Shown here: positions 16,473 through 25,605 of the stretch, one piece after another
How the letters are laid out: each line of letters begins with the position of its first letter
How positions within the stretch are numbered: the stretch's first letter is position 1
Assembly: GCF_000518865.1 (NCBI RefSeq)
Contig: NZ_JAEK01000036.1
Span: forward strand, 1 to 51,472
Reading direction: 5' to 3'
Source: Bacillus sp. J37
GTDB taxonomy: Bacteria; Bacillota; Bacilli; Bacillales; Bacillaceae
DNA length: 51,472 nucleotides
The notes under the pieces: model-generated
What the model was told of the DNA's origin: nothing
What the model saw: only the letters and a program-made list of their open reading frames with translations
Database searches by the model: none
Program-made: the position numbers and the translations under genes

Positions 16473-17141
16473 ATGATTAAGGCTGTCTTGTTTGATTTAG
16501 ACGGGACTTTGTTAAATCGTGACGAGTCATTAAAGGGGTTTATTGATAATCAGTACCGGCGATTAAATAAATGGTTAGGTCATATTCCAAAAGAGACATA
16601 CATTTCAAGATTTATTGAACTTGACAACGGTGGGTATATTTGGAAGGATCAAGTATATCAACAGTTATCAAAAGAATACCAAATATTCGGAATTACATGG
16701 GAAGGCTTGCTTCAAGATTATATCAATGAATTTAGACATAACTGTGTCCCTTTTAAAAACTTAATTCAAATGTTGGAAGAATTAAAGAGCAGCAATCTTC
16801 AGTTAGGGATGATTACAAATGGATATGGACAATTTCAACTTGATAATATTAAAGCGTTAGGAATTGAAAATTATTTTGATGTGATCTTGATATCGGAATG
16901 GGAAGGAATAAAAAAACCTAACCCAAAAATCTTCTTAAGAGCATTAGAACAACTTAAAGTATCACCTAATCAAAGCATATTTTTGGGGGACCATCCCGAA
17001 AATGATGTTAAAGCTGCTCAAAATGTTGGAATGAAAGGAATTTGGAAAAAAGATGTTCGATGGGAAAGTGTTAAAGCTGATTTCACAGTAAATGATTTGG
17101 CAGAGCTCTTTTTAATCATTAAAAAGTTAAACGAACATTAA
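16473..17141 (+). CDS. HAD family hydrolase
   Basis: Haloacid dehalogenase superfamily phosphatase, 222 residues. Motif I is FDLDGTLLN with nucleophile D8 and D10, motif II MITNGYG, motif III lysine in GIKKPNPKIF, and motif IV FLGDHPENDV. The helical cap inserted after motif I (subclass I) is like YjjG/phosphoglycolate-phosphatase-type enzymes. Substrate is not predictable. GAGGAG precedes ATG 16473. Confidence 0.9.
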   Translation: MIKAVLFDLDGTLLNRDESLKGFIDNQYRRLNKWLGHIPKETYISRFIELDNGGYIWKDQVYQQLSKEYQIFGITWEGLLQDYINEFRHNCVPFKNLIQMLEELKSSNLQLGMITNGYGQFQLDNIKALGIENYFDVILISEWEGIKKPNPKIFLRALEQLKVSPNQSIFLGDHPENDVKAAQNVGMKGIWKKDVRWESVKADFTVNDLAELFLIIKKLNEH

Positions 17142-17237
17142 GTTGATACTTTAAAGCTAATTGAAACAGAGTCTTAATGAGGTCTGAGCAATAGTAGTAA
17201 GATTAAACTTATAGTATGTGAGGAAGGTGATTCTAAA

Positions 17238-17519
17238 GTGAAAACAGTCATTAAAGCAATTATAAGTTCAATTGTCATACATGTCACCTATATGGTTGCT
17301 GTAATGGTAGTCGGTTATATAAAAACAAGGAATTATAAACCGGATATAGAGGGTGCGTGGGAAAAGGTTGAAATACTTCAGAATGAAGTTGCCTTTGGCA
17401 AGAGTAGTTCCCCTTTTTTATATCTATTAACATTTATTGTTGTAGCGGTAATTTGTGGATGGATTATTTTCTCATATAAAAAGTTGGTGGCCAAAAAGTA
17501 CTTTAATAAAATAGTCTAA
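17238..17519 (+). CDS. Small membrane protein of unknown function
   Basis: A 93-residue protein starting at GTG 17238 with AGGAAGGTG 8 nt upstream. Two membrane helices (about residues 7-27 and 61-80) flank a ~30-residue polar loop; the C-terminus is basic. No family recognised. It is followed at 36 nt by a small lipoprotein gene, so the two likely form a short operon of envelope proteins. Confidence 0.7.
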   Translation: MKTVIKAIISSIVIHVTYMVAVMVVGYIKTRNYKPDIEGAWEKVEILQNEVAFGKSSSPFLYLLTFIVVAVICGWIIFSYKKLVAKKYFNKIV

Positions 17520-17555
17520 ATCCAAGTGAAATTTGAATCGAGGAATACATATAAA

Positions 17556-17894
17556 ATGAAGAAGCATTTGAAGACTTTTTTTATTACCTTGTTTTTTATT
17601 GGAGGTTGTAGCAATCATTTACCAACTTACGAGTTACAAGAAAACTATCATTCGACTGTTATTGATGGTAATGAATATTCCCTCCATAAATTAATTCTTA
17701 ATGATAATACCTACATTTCGGAACCAGAACAGTTTATTCAGCCTACTTATTATGATAAGTTCAAAATTGGTAAACTAATTGGCAATACAGATGAAGGAAT
17801 GCAAATTTACCAAGTGGAAAACGATAAAAATAGAGTCGTTTTAAAAGGTTTTATGTATCCAGCTGATTTCTTTAAGCTAGACAGTTCTTATTAG
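17556..17894 (+). CDS. Small lipoprotein of unknown function
   Basis: A 112-residue protein with a signal peptide ending in FFIGGC (lipidated Cys at about residue 18). The start is ATG 17556 because GAGGAA is 10 nt upstream; the longer GTG 17526 version would put a charged segment ahead of the signal peptide. The mature part is polar with several Tyr and Asp. No family recognised. Confidence 0.7.
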   Translation: MKKHLKTFFITLFFIGGCSNHLPTYELQENYHSTVIDGNEYSLHKLILNDNTYISEPEQFIQPTYYDKFKIGKLIGNTDEGMQIYQVENDKNRVVLKGFMYPADFFKLDSSY

Positions 17895-17945
17895 TGAGTT
17901 ATCATTACGTAATTGTCATGCAATCAATTATTGATTTCTTTATTC

Positions 17946-17984
17946 AAGCATCTGTTCTAAATAAAGAATAGATGCTTTTTATTT
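17946..17984 (+). terminator. Terminator after small lipoprotein gene
   Basis: AAGCATCT...TTCT pairs with AGAATAGATGCTT, followed by TTTTATTT. Confidence 0.85.
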
Positions 17985-18080
17985 GACCGACATTCTGAAA
18001 TAAATTCTAAAGTGAATTGGATATTTATGTTAAAATAAATTAATGATGTTGATGATCACTGCTTATTTACGGGGGAGTCT

Positions 18081-18692
18081 ATGAAAATACTAAAAAAGTT
18101 GCCAAATAGTAAAGAAAATATACATATGGACCTGATTACAAATGGTTGGGTACCGATGAAAGAACCTAAGAATGTAGTTAGCGCTATTTTGTTATCTGTC
18201 CCATTAATGCTAGTCAATGCAATACTCACTATTGGAGTAATAAATATCTTTTCCACGATTTCTTTAAGCGATTTTGGACAGACATCTGATTCATTTACAT
18301 TAACAATTAACCTATCTGTTATTTTATGGTTATTCTTACTTTTGATTCTACATGAATTCCTGCATTTGATTTTTATCCCAAATTTTATTAAATCAGACAA
18401 AACATTTGTAGGGATAACCATGTTTGGCGGTTTTGTGATAACAGAAGAAGCATTGTCAAAATCAAGATATATTCTCATTACAATTGCTCCTTTCATCATT
18501 ATTTCAGTCATTCTGCCACTATTATTAAGTGTGTTTGGATTGTTAACACCAATTTTGAAGTTTTTAATTCTATTAAACTCATTAGCATCATCAGTTGATA
18601 TGCTCAATCTTCTTCTTATCATTAAACAGATACCAAAAAATGCAATTCTAAAAAGTAACGGACCATATACTTATTGGAAACATGTACAATGA
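18081..18692 (+). CDS. DUF3267 family membrane protein with HExxH motif
   Basis: Integral membrane protein of 203 residues with four hydrophobic stretches. HEFLH at residues 91-95 inside the second or third helix is the conserved feature of DUF3267 and looks like a zinc metalloprotease site; activity has not, to my knowledge, been shown. The strong ribosome binding site GGGGGAG precedes ATG 18081. A long antisense open frame here is a shadow of this gene. The next gene, a GNAT acetyltransferase, begins 52 nt downstream. Confidence 0.82.
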   Translation: MKILKKLPNSKENIHMDLITNGWVPMKEPKNVVSAILLSVPLMLVNAILTIGVINIFSTISLSDFGQTSDSFTLTINLSVILWLFLLLILHEFLHLIFIPNFIKSDKTFVGITMFGGFVITEEALSKSRYILITIAPFIIISVILPLLLSVFGLLTPILKFLILLNSLASSVDMLNLLLIIKQIPKNAILKSNGPYTYWKHVQ

Positions 18693-18744
18693 ACAAAAAG
18701 TGTAAATTAAAAACTAGATAATGGCAAAATATGGGGGGAGTTAA

Positions 18745-19539
18745 ATGATTCGTAAGTTAAATAAAGAAGACCATGAAGTAGTAATGGAGCTAATTGGTCA
18801 TAAGCCGGCAGAAAATTTATTTATTATAGGTGATATCGAAGCATTTGGATATGATTCTGATATTCAGGAGGTTTGGGGACAATTTCAAAGCGACAGATTG
18901 ATTGCTGTTTTATTACGTTACGACAAAAATTATATCCCTTTTAGTGAACAAAATTATGATATAAAGGGCTTTGCAGAAATTATTAATAATAACCCTGATC
19001 AACTAGAAATAAGTGGTTTAAAGCATTTAGTGGAACCTCTTCATCGATTAATAAACAGAAAGGTTAGAAAACATAGTGAAACATATTATGCTAAATGCAC
19101 AAGTTTAAGTTATGAGATCTCTGAAGTTGAAATGAAACAAGTAGATAAATTACAGCCTTTAAATTATGAAGAAAATGTGGAGATGTTACGGTCAATTCCT
19201 GAATTTAGTACAGGTACTTTTAGTGTTGAAGCAAGAGAACGTGCTGAAACATATAAAACAGGGAGAACGTATATTGTCAGAAATGAACAAGGAGTAATGG
19301 TGGCCTCAGCATCTTCCACAGCGGAAAACTCTCAATCTGCTATGATCGTTGGTGTTGGAACAAGACCCGGCTATGAACGTAAGGGATATGCAACAAAATG
19401 TATGGAAAAGCTTTGCAATGAATTATTATCAGAGGGGAAATCACTTTGTTTATTTTACGATAATCCTGCTGCTGGAAAAATTTACAAGAGATTGGGCTTT
19501 AGCGATATTGGATTTTGGACAATGATTCGCTATGAATAA
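18745..19539 (+). CDS. GNAT family N-acetyltransferase
   Basis: A 264-residue protein whose C-terminal half is a GNAT domain. The acetyl-CoA-binding motif A is VGTRPGYERKGYATKCME (about residues 208-225), followed by LFYDNPAAGKIYKRLGF, the typical motif B. The N-terminal ~120 residues resemble the extra domain of two-domain GNATs (COG3393-like). Acceptor substrate unknown. GGGGGGAG precedes ATG 18745. Confidence 0.85.
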   Translation: MIRKLNKEDHEVVMELIGHKPAENLFIIGDIEAFGYDSDIQEVWGQFQSDRLIAVLLRYDKNYIPFSEQNYDIKGFAEIINNNPDQLEISGLKHLVEPLHRLINRKVRKHSETYYAKCTSLSYEISEVEMKQVDKLQPLNYEENVEMLRSIPEFSTGTFSVEARERAETYKTGRTYIVRNEQGVMVASASSTAENSQSAMIVGVGTRPGYERKGYATKCMEKLCNELLSEGKSLCLFYDNPAAGKIYKRLGFSDIGFWTMIRYE

Positions 19540-19565
19540 TTAAATAGAGATTTTCCAAATGTCCC

Positions 19566-19591
19566 GTTTGCTCCCACTCATATGAGGGTAC
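19566..19591 (+). promoter_or_regulatory. Candidate sigma-B promoter of katE
   Basis: GTTTGC (19566-19571), 14-bp spacer, GGGTAC (19586-19591), close to the general-stress consensus GTTTAA-N13-15-GGGTAT. It lies 53 nt before the catalase start, matching the known sigma-B control of KatE in B. subtilis. Confidence 0.65.
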
Positions 19592-19643
19592 GAAGTAATG
19601 TAATGTTTTTTACATATAACGAGCATATGGGAGGAGCGTTTCT

Positions 19644-21698
19644 ATGAATAGCAACGGAAAAAAGAATGAGAACAATAAAAACGAACAATTGGAACAGTTC
19701 CGGGTTAGGGATGAAGGAGAAAAACTAACAACAAATCAAGGACTTAGGGTGTCTGAAGATGAGTTTTCTTTAAAAGCTGGTGAACGCGGACCAACATTAA
19801 TGGAGGATTTTCATTTTCGTGAAAAAATGACTCATTTTGATCATGAACGGATTCCTGAGCGAATTGTTCATGCACGTGGATTTGCAGCACATGGAGAATT
19901 TGAAGTATACGAATCAATGAAAAAGTATACAAAAGCGAAGTTCTTACAAGATCCGGCTGTAAAAACACCTGTTTTTGTACGGTTTTCTACAGTAGCGGGC
20001 TCACGTGGTTCAGCTGAAACAGTAAGAGATGTTCGTGGATTTGCGACAAAGTTTTATACAGAAGAAGGAAATTATGATTTAGTTGGAAATAACATACCCG
20101 TCTTTTTCATTCAGGATGCCATTAAATTTCCGGACCTAATCCATGCCGTCAAGCCAGAACCCCATAATGAGATTCCACAAGCAGCAAGTGCTCATGATAC
20201 GTTTTGGGATTTTGTGGCAAATAATCAAGAGTCAGCTCATATGGTCATGTGGCATTTATCCGATCGTGCCATTCCCCGAAGTTTTAGAATGATGGAAGGG
20301 TTCGGTGTCCATACATTTAGGTTTGTGAATGATGAAGGAAAAGCACATTTTGTCAAGTTTCATTGGAAGCCTGTTTTAGGCGTTCATTCACTTGTGTGGG
20401 ATGAAGCACAAAAAATTGCCGGTAAAGACCCTGATTTTCACCGTAGAGATTTGTGGGATTCAATAGAAGCCGGAAATTATCCGGTGTATGAACTAGGTGT
20501 ACAGTTAATTGCTGAAGAAGATGAATTTGCATTCGATTTTGATGTACTTGATCCAACAAAAATTTGGCCTGAAGAAGATATACCAGTCAAAATTATTGGA
20601 AAGATGACATTAAATCGGAATGTAGATAATGTGTTTGCAGAAACGGAGCAAGTAGCATTTCATCCAGGTCATGTCGTACCAGGTATTGATTTTACAAATG
20701 ATCCATTGCTGCAAGGACGCTTATTTTCCTATACAGATACCCAATTACTTCGTCTTGGAGGTCCGAATTTTCATGAGCTGCCTATAAACCGTCCAGTTTG
20801 TCCATTTCATAATAATCAACGAGATGGCTACGGTCGTCAAACCATTAACGTTGGACAGGTAAGCTATCATAAAAATTCTTTAGCAGCCAATACTCCGGAT
20901 CCTGCAAGTAAAGACGAAGGAGGTTATGTGCATTATCAGGAAAAAGTAGAGGGACGCAAGGTTCAAAGTAGAAGTGAAAGTTTTAAAGATCATTTCTCAC
21001 AAGCTACAATGTTCTGGAACAGCATGAGCGAGCCTGAGAAAGAACATATTATTGAGGCGTTTTCCTTTGAGCTAGGAAAAGTAAAAAGCAAATCTGTTCA
21101 GCAGCAGGTAGTTGATATGTTCGCGAATGTTAATGTAGAGTTAGCCTCTGTTGTTGCATTATCAATTGGTGCCACACCACCTAAAGAGGGTGGATCAAAC
21201 ATAACAAAATCCTCTCCTGCTTTAAGTCAGTTAAATACAAAAATATTGCCGAATACTCGTAAAGTTGGAGTCATTATCGGCCCTAATTTTAATGGAGAAG
21301 ATGTAGTAGAGGTTTGTCATGCTTTAAAAGCAGAAGGAATTATAGTTGAAGTGATCAGTGATAAGCTTGGAATTCAGAAAGGGCTTGATGGCACAGAACT
21401 AACTGTTGATCATACATTCTTAACTAGCGATTCAGTGCTGTTTGATGCGATTTATGCTGCTGGTGGAAAAGATGTAAGTCAAAAATTCAAAGAACAAGCT
21501 GCTTATTTTATTAAGGAAGCATTCTCTCATTTCAAAGCCGTCGGGGCGTCAAGTGAAGGCATAAGCTGGCTGCCAAAGGGTGTGATGGGAGACAGTCCGG
21601 GAGTAATACTTGAAGATGATAATATGAATAAATTTGCTCAGGACTTTGTCCAAGCAATTTCTAGTCATCGCCACTGGAACCGTGATGTTGCTAAATAA
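19644..21698 (+). CDS. katE: Large-subunit (clade 2) catalase, KatE type
   Basis: Haem catalase of 684 residues, the length of B. subtilis KatE. The distal catalytic His is in VHARGFAAHG (about residues 76-85), the distal Asn in VGNNIPVFFIQD, and the proximal haem-ligand Tyr in RLFSYTDTQ. Residues from about 530 form the DJ-1/class I amidotransferase-like C-terminal domain that defines clade 2 enzymes (VGVIIGPNFNGEDVVEV and onwards). It destroys hydrogen peroxide in the cytoplasm under general stress. GGGAGGAG precedes ATG 19644, and a sigma-B-like promoter lies upstream. Confidence 0.94.
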   Translation: MNSNGKKNENNKNEQLEQFRVRDEGEKLTTNQGLRVSEDEFSLKAGERGPTLMEDFHFREKMTHFDHERIPERIVHARGFAAHGEFEVYESMKKYTKAKFLQDPAVKTPVFVRFSTVAGSRGSAETVRDVRGFATKFYTEEGNYDLVGNNIPVFFIQDAIKFPDLIHAVKPEPHNEIPQAASAHDTFWDFVANNQESAHMVMWHLSDRAIPRSFRMMEGFGVHTFRFVNDEGKAHFVKFHWKPVLGVHSLVWDEAQKIAGKDPDFHRRDLWDSIEAGNYPVYELGVQLIAEEDEFAFDFDVLDPTKIWPEEDIPVKIIGKMTLNRNVDNVFAETEQVAFHPGHVVPGIDFTNDPLLQGRLFSYTDTQLLRLGGPNFHELPINRPVCPFHNNQRDGYGRQTINVGQVSYHKNSLAANTPDPASKDEGGYVHYQEKVEGRKVQSRSESFKDHFSQATMFWNSMSEPEKEHIIEAFSFELGKVKSKSVQQQVVDMFANVNVELASVVALSIGATPPKEGGSNITKSSPALSQLNTKILPNTRKVGVIIGPNFNGEDVVEVCHALKAEGIIVEVISDKLGIQKGLDGTELTVDHTFLTSDSVLFDAIYAAGGKDVSQKFKEQAAYFIKEAFSHFKAVGASSEGISWLPKGVMGDSPGVILEDDNMNKFAQDFVQAISSHRHWNRDVAK

Positions 21699-21712
21699 AA
21701 ATAATCTTTAGA

Positions 21713-21747
21713 TAGAGGAATCCATTAACCTTGGGTTTCTCTATTTT
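21713..21747 (+). terminator. Terminator after katE
   Basis: TAGAGGAATCC (21713-21723) pairs with GGGTTTCTCTA with two G-U pairs, then TTTTATG. Confidence 0.75.
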
Positions 21748-22340
21748 ATGTCATTCTAAATTTTTATACCTTCCACTAAATTTTTAGGAGATCTATCTTC
21801 CATAAAACATAGTTGTGCCTCTAAAATAATATTGCAGATGGCAGACGTATCCTGCGACATATATTTTTAATCATATTATTTGACCAATATCTCTACACAC
21901 TGATTTAATAAATATAGTATGTTATTAATTGTATGACAGTCTTGATTTATTCAAATATACGTGAGTAAAACGACTAATTCTTATTGGAATACAGACATTA
22001 AAAACAAAACGATCTATTAGTAAATTGGAAAATGAAAAGTTTCGTGTATTTATTAAAGAAAATATTTGAGTTCGTTTCATTAATTTGAAATAATTAGTAT
22101 GATGAAATAGTAGATAGTCGAGGAAATTGGTTATTAAAATGGTATATTTTATTTCTAAAAAATAAAATGAAATGTAATTGGAAAGTCCACAACAGATGTG
22201 TATGATTTTATTTCAAAATATCACACAAGATATACTCATTAGTTTATACATTCTTATTATATTTAATGGTGTTCATTTTTTTCGTCACCTTCTACCATCT
22301 AGAAAAATGCTTGTGTAAGGAATGCACCAATTTCAGACCT
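21748..22340. other. Long AT-rich intergenic region
   Basis: About 600 nt without a credible gene. A 34-codon minus-strand frame (around 21764-21868) opens with ATG and ends in TAG but has no ribosome binding site. Many short runs of A and T suggest promoter or decayed DNA. No hairpin-plus-T-run other than the katE terminator stands out. Confidence 0.4.
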
Positions 22341-22356
22341 AAACGGAGGATTATTG

Positions 22357-23184
22357 ATGAATGAACAAAAGGTATTGATTAAAGATGCAATGGTAGTACT
22401 AAAGGAAACAAGTCGAACATTTTACATACCGATTATGTTTTTAAAGAAAGAATTGAAAGACGCAGTAGCAGTAGCTTACTTAGCAATGCGTGCTATTGAT
22501 GAAATTGAAGATCACGAAGAAATGCCTAATGATGTGAAAGCGTATTTACTTTCAGAGATAAGCCAGTTATTACTTGAGGATAATTTTAGTCATCAAAAAT
22601 ATGGTGCTTTAGTTGGCCCATATGCCGAAGTACTACCAGAAGTGACATTGCGTCTAGCAGATTGGTTATTGTTAACTCCAGACGGGGCGAAAAAGAATAT
22701 TCAAGAAGCTACGAGCGAAATGGCTGCAGGGATGGCGAAATGGGCAAAAGCAAATTGGAAAATCCAAACACGAGATGATCTAGATGACTATACCTATTAT
22801 GTTGCTGGTCTTGTTGGGGTTATGTTATCAGATCTTTGGAAATGGCATGACGGAATTGAAACAGATCGGAATTTAGCCATCGGATATGGACGGGGCCTAC
22901 AGGCAGTTAATATTTTGCGTAACCAGGAGGAAGATTTGGATCAGCGAGGGGTAAGATTTATCCCAAATGGTTGGACTCAGGTTGAGTTAATGGCATATGC
23001 CAATGAAAATTTAAACATGGCAAATGAATATATGAAGAGTATCAATAAAAGGCCCATACTATTGTTCTGCCGTTTACCTTTAGCAATCGCTCATAAAACA
23101 TTGAAAGCAATAAAAGACGGTCGTGAAAAAATCAGTCGAATTGAAGTAGAAGAGACGGTACAAGAGGTACAGGCAGACTTGTAA
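22357..23184 (+). CDS. YisP-like phytoene/squalene synthase family protein
   Basis: All-helical prenyl-diphosphate enzyme of 275 residues, near the 267 of B. subtilis YisP. The first Asp-rich motif is canonical (D48-x-x-E51-D52 in AIDEIEDHE). The second reads N189-Q-E-E-D193, so its first Asp is Asn. From memory YisP hydrolyses farnesyl diphosphate to farnesol, linked to membrane microdomains and biofilms, rather than making squalene; the altered motif fits that. ATG 22357 follows GGAGGA (22345-22350). No hopanoid or carotenoid genes are adjacent. Confidence 0.82.
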   Translation: MNEQKVLIKDAMVVLKETSRTFYIPIMFLKKELKDAVAVAYLAMRAIDEIEDHEEMPNDVKAYLLSEISQLLLEDNFSHQKYGALVGPYAEVLPEVTLRLADWLLLTPDGAKKNIQEATSEMAAGMAKWAKANWKIQTRDDLDDYTYYVAGLVGVMLSDLWKWHDGIETDRNLAIGYGRGLQAVNILRNQEEDLDQRGVRFIPNGWTQVELMAYANENLNMANEYMKSINKRPILLFCRLPLAIAHKTLKAIKDGREKISRIEVEETVQEVQADL

Positions 23185-23259
23185 TCGTAACTTGTTTAAC
23201 ACGTTTAAAGAGTAAGTTGAATTCCCAGCATGAAACAGATGAAACGAGATGGATATATC

Positions 23260-23955
23260 ATGACAATAAAATGGATTGAAATGACAGAGAATCATTTATT
23301 TTACTTTGAAACGGCGATGAAATTATATGATCAAGCATTTCCAATTGAAGTGAGAGAACCACAAGAGGTTTTTCTAAAAAGTTTGCGATTGGCAAAATTA
23401 AATAAGCCCAATCCATTTCATTTCCTGATAGGATTAGAAGGTGATCAGCTTGTATCATTTGCAACAGGGCACTATTTTGCTGATGTGAATACAGGTTTCA
23501 TTGTATATATTGTTACGAACCCACATGTGCGAAGTAACGGGTTAGGTACGAAAACACTATTAAAAATAGAAGAGTTACTTAAGAAAGATGCCATTACAGC
23601 AGGTAACTCGTCACCAAGAGCTATGATCTTGGAAACTGAAACACAAGAAATGGTACATACCCAGAAAGAAAAGGAAGATTGCATTAAAAGAAATAGATTT
23701 TTTCTAAGAAATAAGTATGAAAAATACGATGAAATTAACTATTTACAACCAGCACTTCATGATGAGGTGGAAGAAATACCACTTAATCTTTATATTAAGA
23801 ATTTACACAAAACGAAACTAAGTAAGGAAGAAGTAACAGAAATTATTTGCGCAATTTATAAAGAGAAATACTCACTAGTGAATGAAATTGATAAAAATGT
23901 CCTTAATCATTGCCTTAAGAAGATGAAAATTGAAAATGTAGAATACTTTGTTTAG
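23260..23955 (+). CDS. GNAT family N-acetyltransferase
   Basis: A 231-residue protein with a GNAT core in its first half: VSFATGHYF, VYIVTNPHVRSNGLGTKTL (acetyl-CoA motif A, about residues 90-108) and FLRNKYEKYDEINYLQPAL. The C-terminal ~70 residues are an extra helical segment. ATG 23260 is preferred over ATG 23230 because GAGATGG is at a normal distance; the upstream ATG has none. A strong terminator follows. Confidence 0.8.
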   Translation: MTIKWIEMTENHLFYFETAMKLYDQAFPIEVREPQEVFLKSLRLAKLNKPNPFHFLIGLEGDQLVSFATGHYFADVNTGFIVYIVTNPHVRSNGLGTKTLLKIEELLKKDAITAGNSSPRAMILETETQEMVHTQKEKEDCIKRNRFFLRNKYEKYDEINYLQPALHDEVEEIPLNLYIKNLHKTKLSKEEVTEIICAIYKEKYSLVNEIDKNVLNHCLKKMKIENVEYFV

Positions 23956-23957
23956 TC

Positions 23958-23998
23958 AAAAAACGCATGACAATATTTTAAAAGTCATGCGTTTTTAT
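23958..23998 (+). terminator. Terminator after GNAT gene
   Basis: AAAACGCATGAC and GTCATGCGTTTT form a 12-bp stem separated by 12 nt, then TTATT. Confidence 0.9.
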
Positions 23999-24081
23999 TA
24001 TTGGAAACTCACCAAAAAAGGTTAAAGTTACCATTTATTTATGATAAAATGTTTGTAATCTTATAGAAGAGGTGAGGTTAG

Positions 24082-24786
24082 ATGAGTGAAGTTGAGCAGA
24101 GTACAAAGTTAGATCTTGAGAGAATCATTTTTATTGGGAGAACATATGAAGAATACTTGAATATGTTCCGGCTTTCAGTAGAAGAATTGAAAGGAAAGAA
24201 AATACTGGATTGTCCAGCAGGGGCTTGTTCATTTACAGCAGTAGGTAACAGATCAGGTTTAGATGTAACAGCTTGTGACATTGCCTATTTTCACTCTGCT
24301 GAAGACCTAAGAAGAAAAGGTATAGAGGATATTGACCATGCTATGGAACATATGCAAAAAGCCCATAAGAATTTTAAATGGGATTATTTTTTAGATATTG
24401 AGGGGCTAAGGAATCAACGTTTAAATGCTCTTCAAGAATGTTCCAAGGATATGAAAGACTCCGGCGGAAAATACATTCCCGCTACACTGCCTACTTTACC
24501 GTTTGGAAATGAAGAGTTTGATATCATTCTCTCTGCCCATTTTCTATTTATGTATGGAGATCGATTAGATTACCAATTTCATATAGAGTCAATAAATGAA
24601 TTGGTGAGGGTGACGAAAGAGGAGGTCCGAATTTTTCCATTAGTGGATTTAGAGGGAAAAAGATATGAACATTTAAATAAAGTAACTAGTTATTTGGAGG
24701 ACAATGGACTTACAGTTAAAGAAGTGAAAGTTCCTTATGAATTTCAGTTAAACGCTAACTCAATGTTAATAATACACAAAGGTTAG
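24082..24786 (+). CDS. Class I SAM-dependent methyltransferase
   Basis: A 234-residue methyltransferase. Motif I is ILDCPAGACSFTA (about residues 41-53), the acidic loop ACDIAYFHS follows, and FDIILSAHFLFMYGDRLDY (about 152-170) is the motif IV region. SAM motif I has Cys-Pro-Ala where GxG is usual, a variation found in one Bacillus methyltransferase group. Substrate unknown. GAGGTGAG precedes ATG 24082. Confidence 0.78.
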   Translation: MSEVEQSTKLDLERIIFIGRTYEEYLNMFRLSVEELKGKKILDCPAGACSFTAVGNRSGLDVTACDIAYFHSAEDLRRKGIEDIDHAMEHMQKAHKNFKWDYFLDIEGLRNQRLNALQECSKDMKDSGGKYIPATLPTLPFGNEEFDIILSAHFLFMYGDRLDYQFHIESINELVRVTKEEVRIFPLVDLEGKRYEHLNKVTSYLEDNGLTVKEVKVPYEFQLNANSMLIIHKG

Positions 24787-24794
24787 TACTAAAT

Positions 24795-24825
24795 GGGGGC
24801 AACGTAGAAGCGGTGCCCCTTTTTT
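24795..24825 (+). terminator. Terminator after methyltransferase gene
   Basis: GGGGCA and TGCCCC arms with flanking CG pairs, then TTTTTT. Confidence 0.85.
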
Positions 24826-24983
24826 AAGCACCAAATGGTCATATCCTGAAGAACAACGGGTTATTAGTTGCATTCTTACAACAGAGGTATGTATGGAGAA
24901 AATCTTTCATAGTTTATAATACGCTGACGAACGCTTCTCTAAAATGGAATGTTTTGAAATTGGTAAATCGAGGAGGAATTTCA

Positions 24984-25541
24984 TTGGGAACTGTATATTC
25001 GTCTATACTTCCAAAACATGAAGAATTTATTAAAAAACAAAGAATCTTTTTTGTAGGTTCAGCACCTTTAGATGAAGACGGGCATGTTAACATATCTCCA
25101 AAAGGCTATGATGTTCTGAGAATATTTTCACCAAATGAGGTAGCATATTTAGATTTAACGGGTAGTGGAAATGAAACGAGTGCCCATTTAATAGATAACG
25201 GTAGAGTGACGTTTATGTTCTTAGCTTTTGAAGGACCACCTATGATTCTACGACTATATGGTAGAGGGAAGGTAATATTGCCTGAATCATCGGAATGGGA
25301 TAATATGGCTAAACACTTTGAAATCCTTCCCGGTTCACGTCAAATTGTACACGCGAAAATTGATACAGTAAAAACGTCATGTGGATTTAGTGTCCCTTTT
25401 TATTCATATAATGGTGAGAGGGATACTCTAAAGCAGTGGGCTGAAAATAAAAGTGAACAAGACTTAGAAAACTACTGGAAAAAGAAAAATTCTATCAGTA
25501 TGGACGAAATCGTAACACCAATTGGGAAAAAGTTTAGTTAA
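24984..25541 (+). CDS. Pyridoxamine 5'-phosphate oxidase-like FMN-binding protein
   Basis: A split-barrel flavoprotein of 185 residues. FFVGSAPLDEDGHVNISPKG (about residues 20-39) is the usual N-terminal strand pair of this family, followed by VAYLDLTGSGNETSAHL and RVTFMFLAFEGPP. TTG 24984 is taken as start since GAGGAGG (24969-24976) lies 7 nt upstream; the longer TTG 24954 form lacks a ribosome binding site. The true substrate is not readable. Confidence 0.82.
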   Translation: MGTVYSSILPKHEEFIKKQRIFFVGSAPLDEDGHVNISPKGYDVLRIFSPNEVAYLDLTGSGNETSAHLIDNGRVTFMFLAFEGPPMILRLYGRGKVILPESSEWDNMAKHFEILPGSRQIVHAKIDTVKTSCGFSVPFYSYNGERDTLKQWAENKSEQDLENYWKKKNSISMDEIVTPIGKKFS

Positions 25542-25605
25542 CTTTACTCTATTTTTTGAAGTGAATGATTTGTCATTATATCACAATATTTGAGGTGAAA
25601 ATAAA

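Noticed and set aside
18056-18622. 188-codon open frame on the minus strand
   Set aside because: It is fully antisense to the well-supported DUF3267 gene, has no ribosome binding site and low-complexity composition from AT bias.
21764-21868. 34-codon minus-strand ORF after katE
   Set aside because: ATG and TAG are present, but no ribosome binding site and no recognisable family. It could be a real small gene only if conserved elsewhere.
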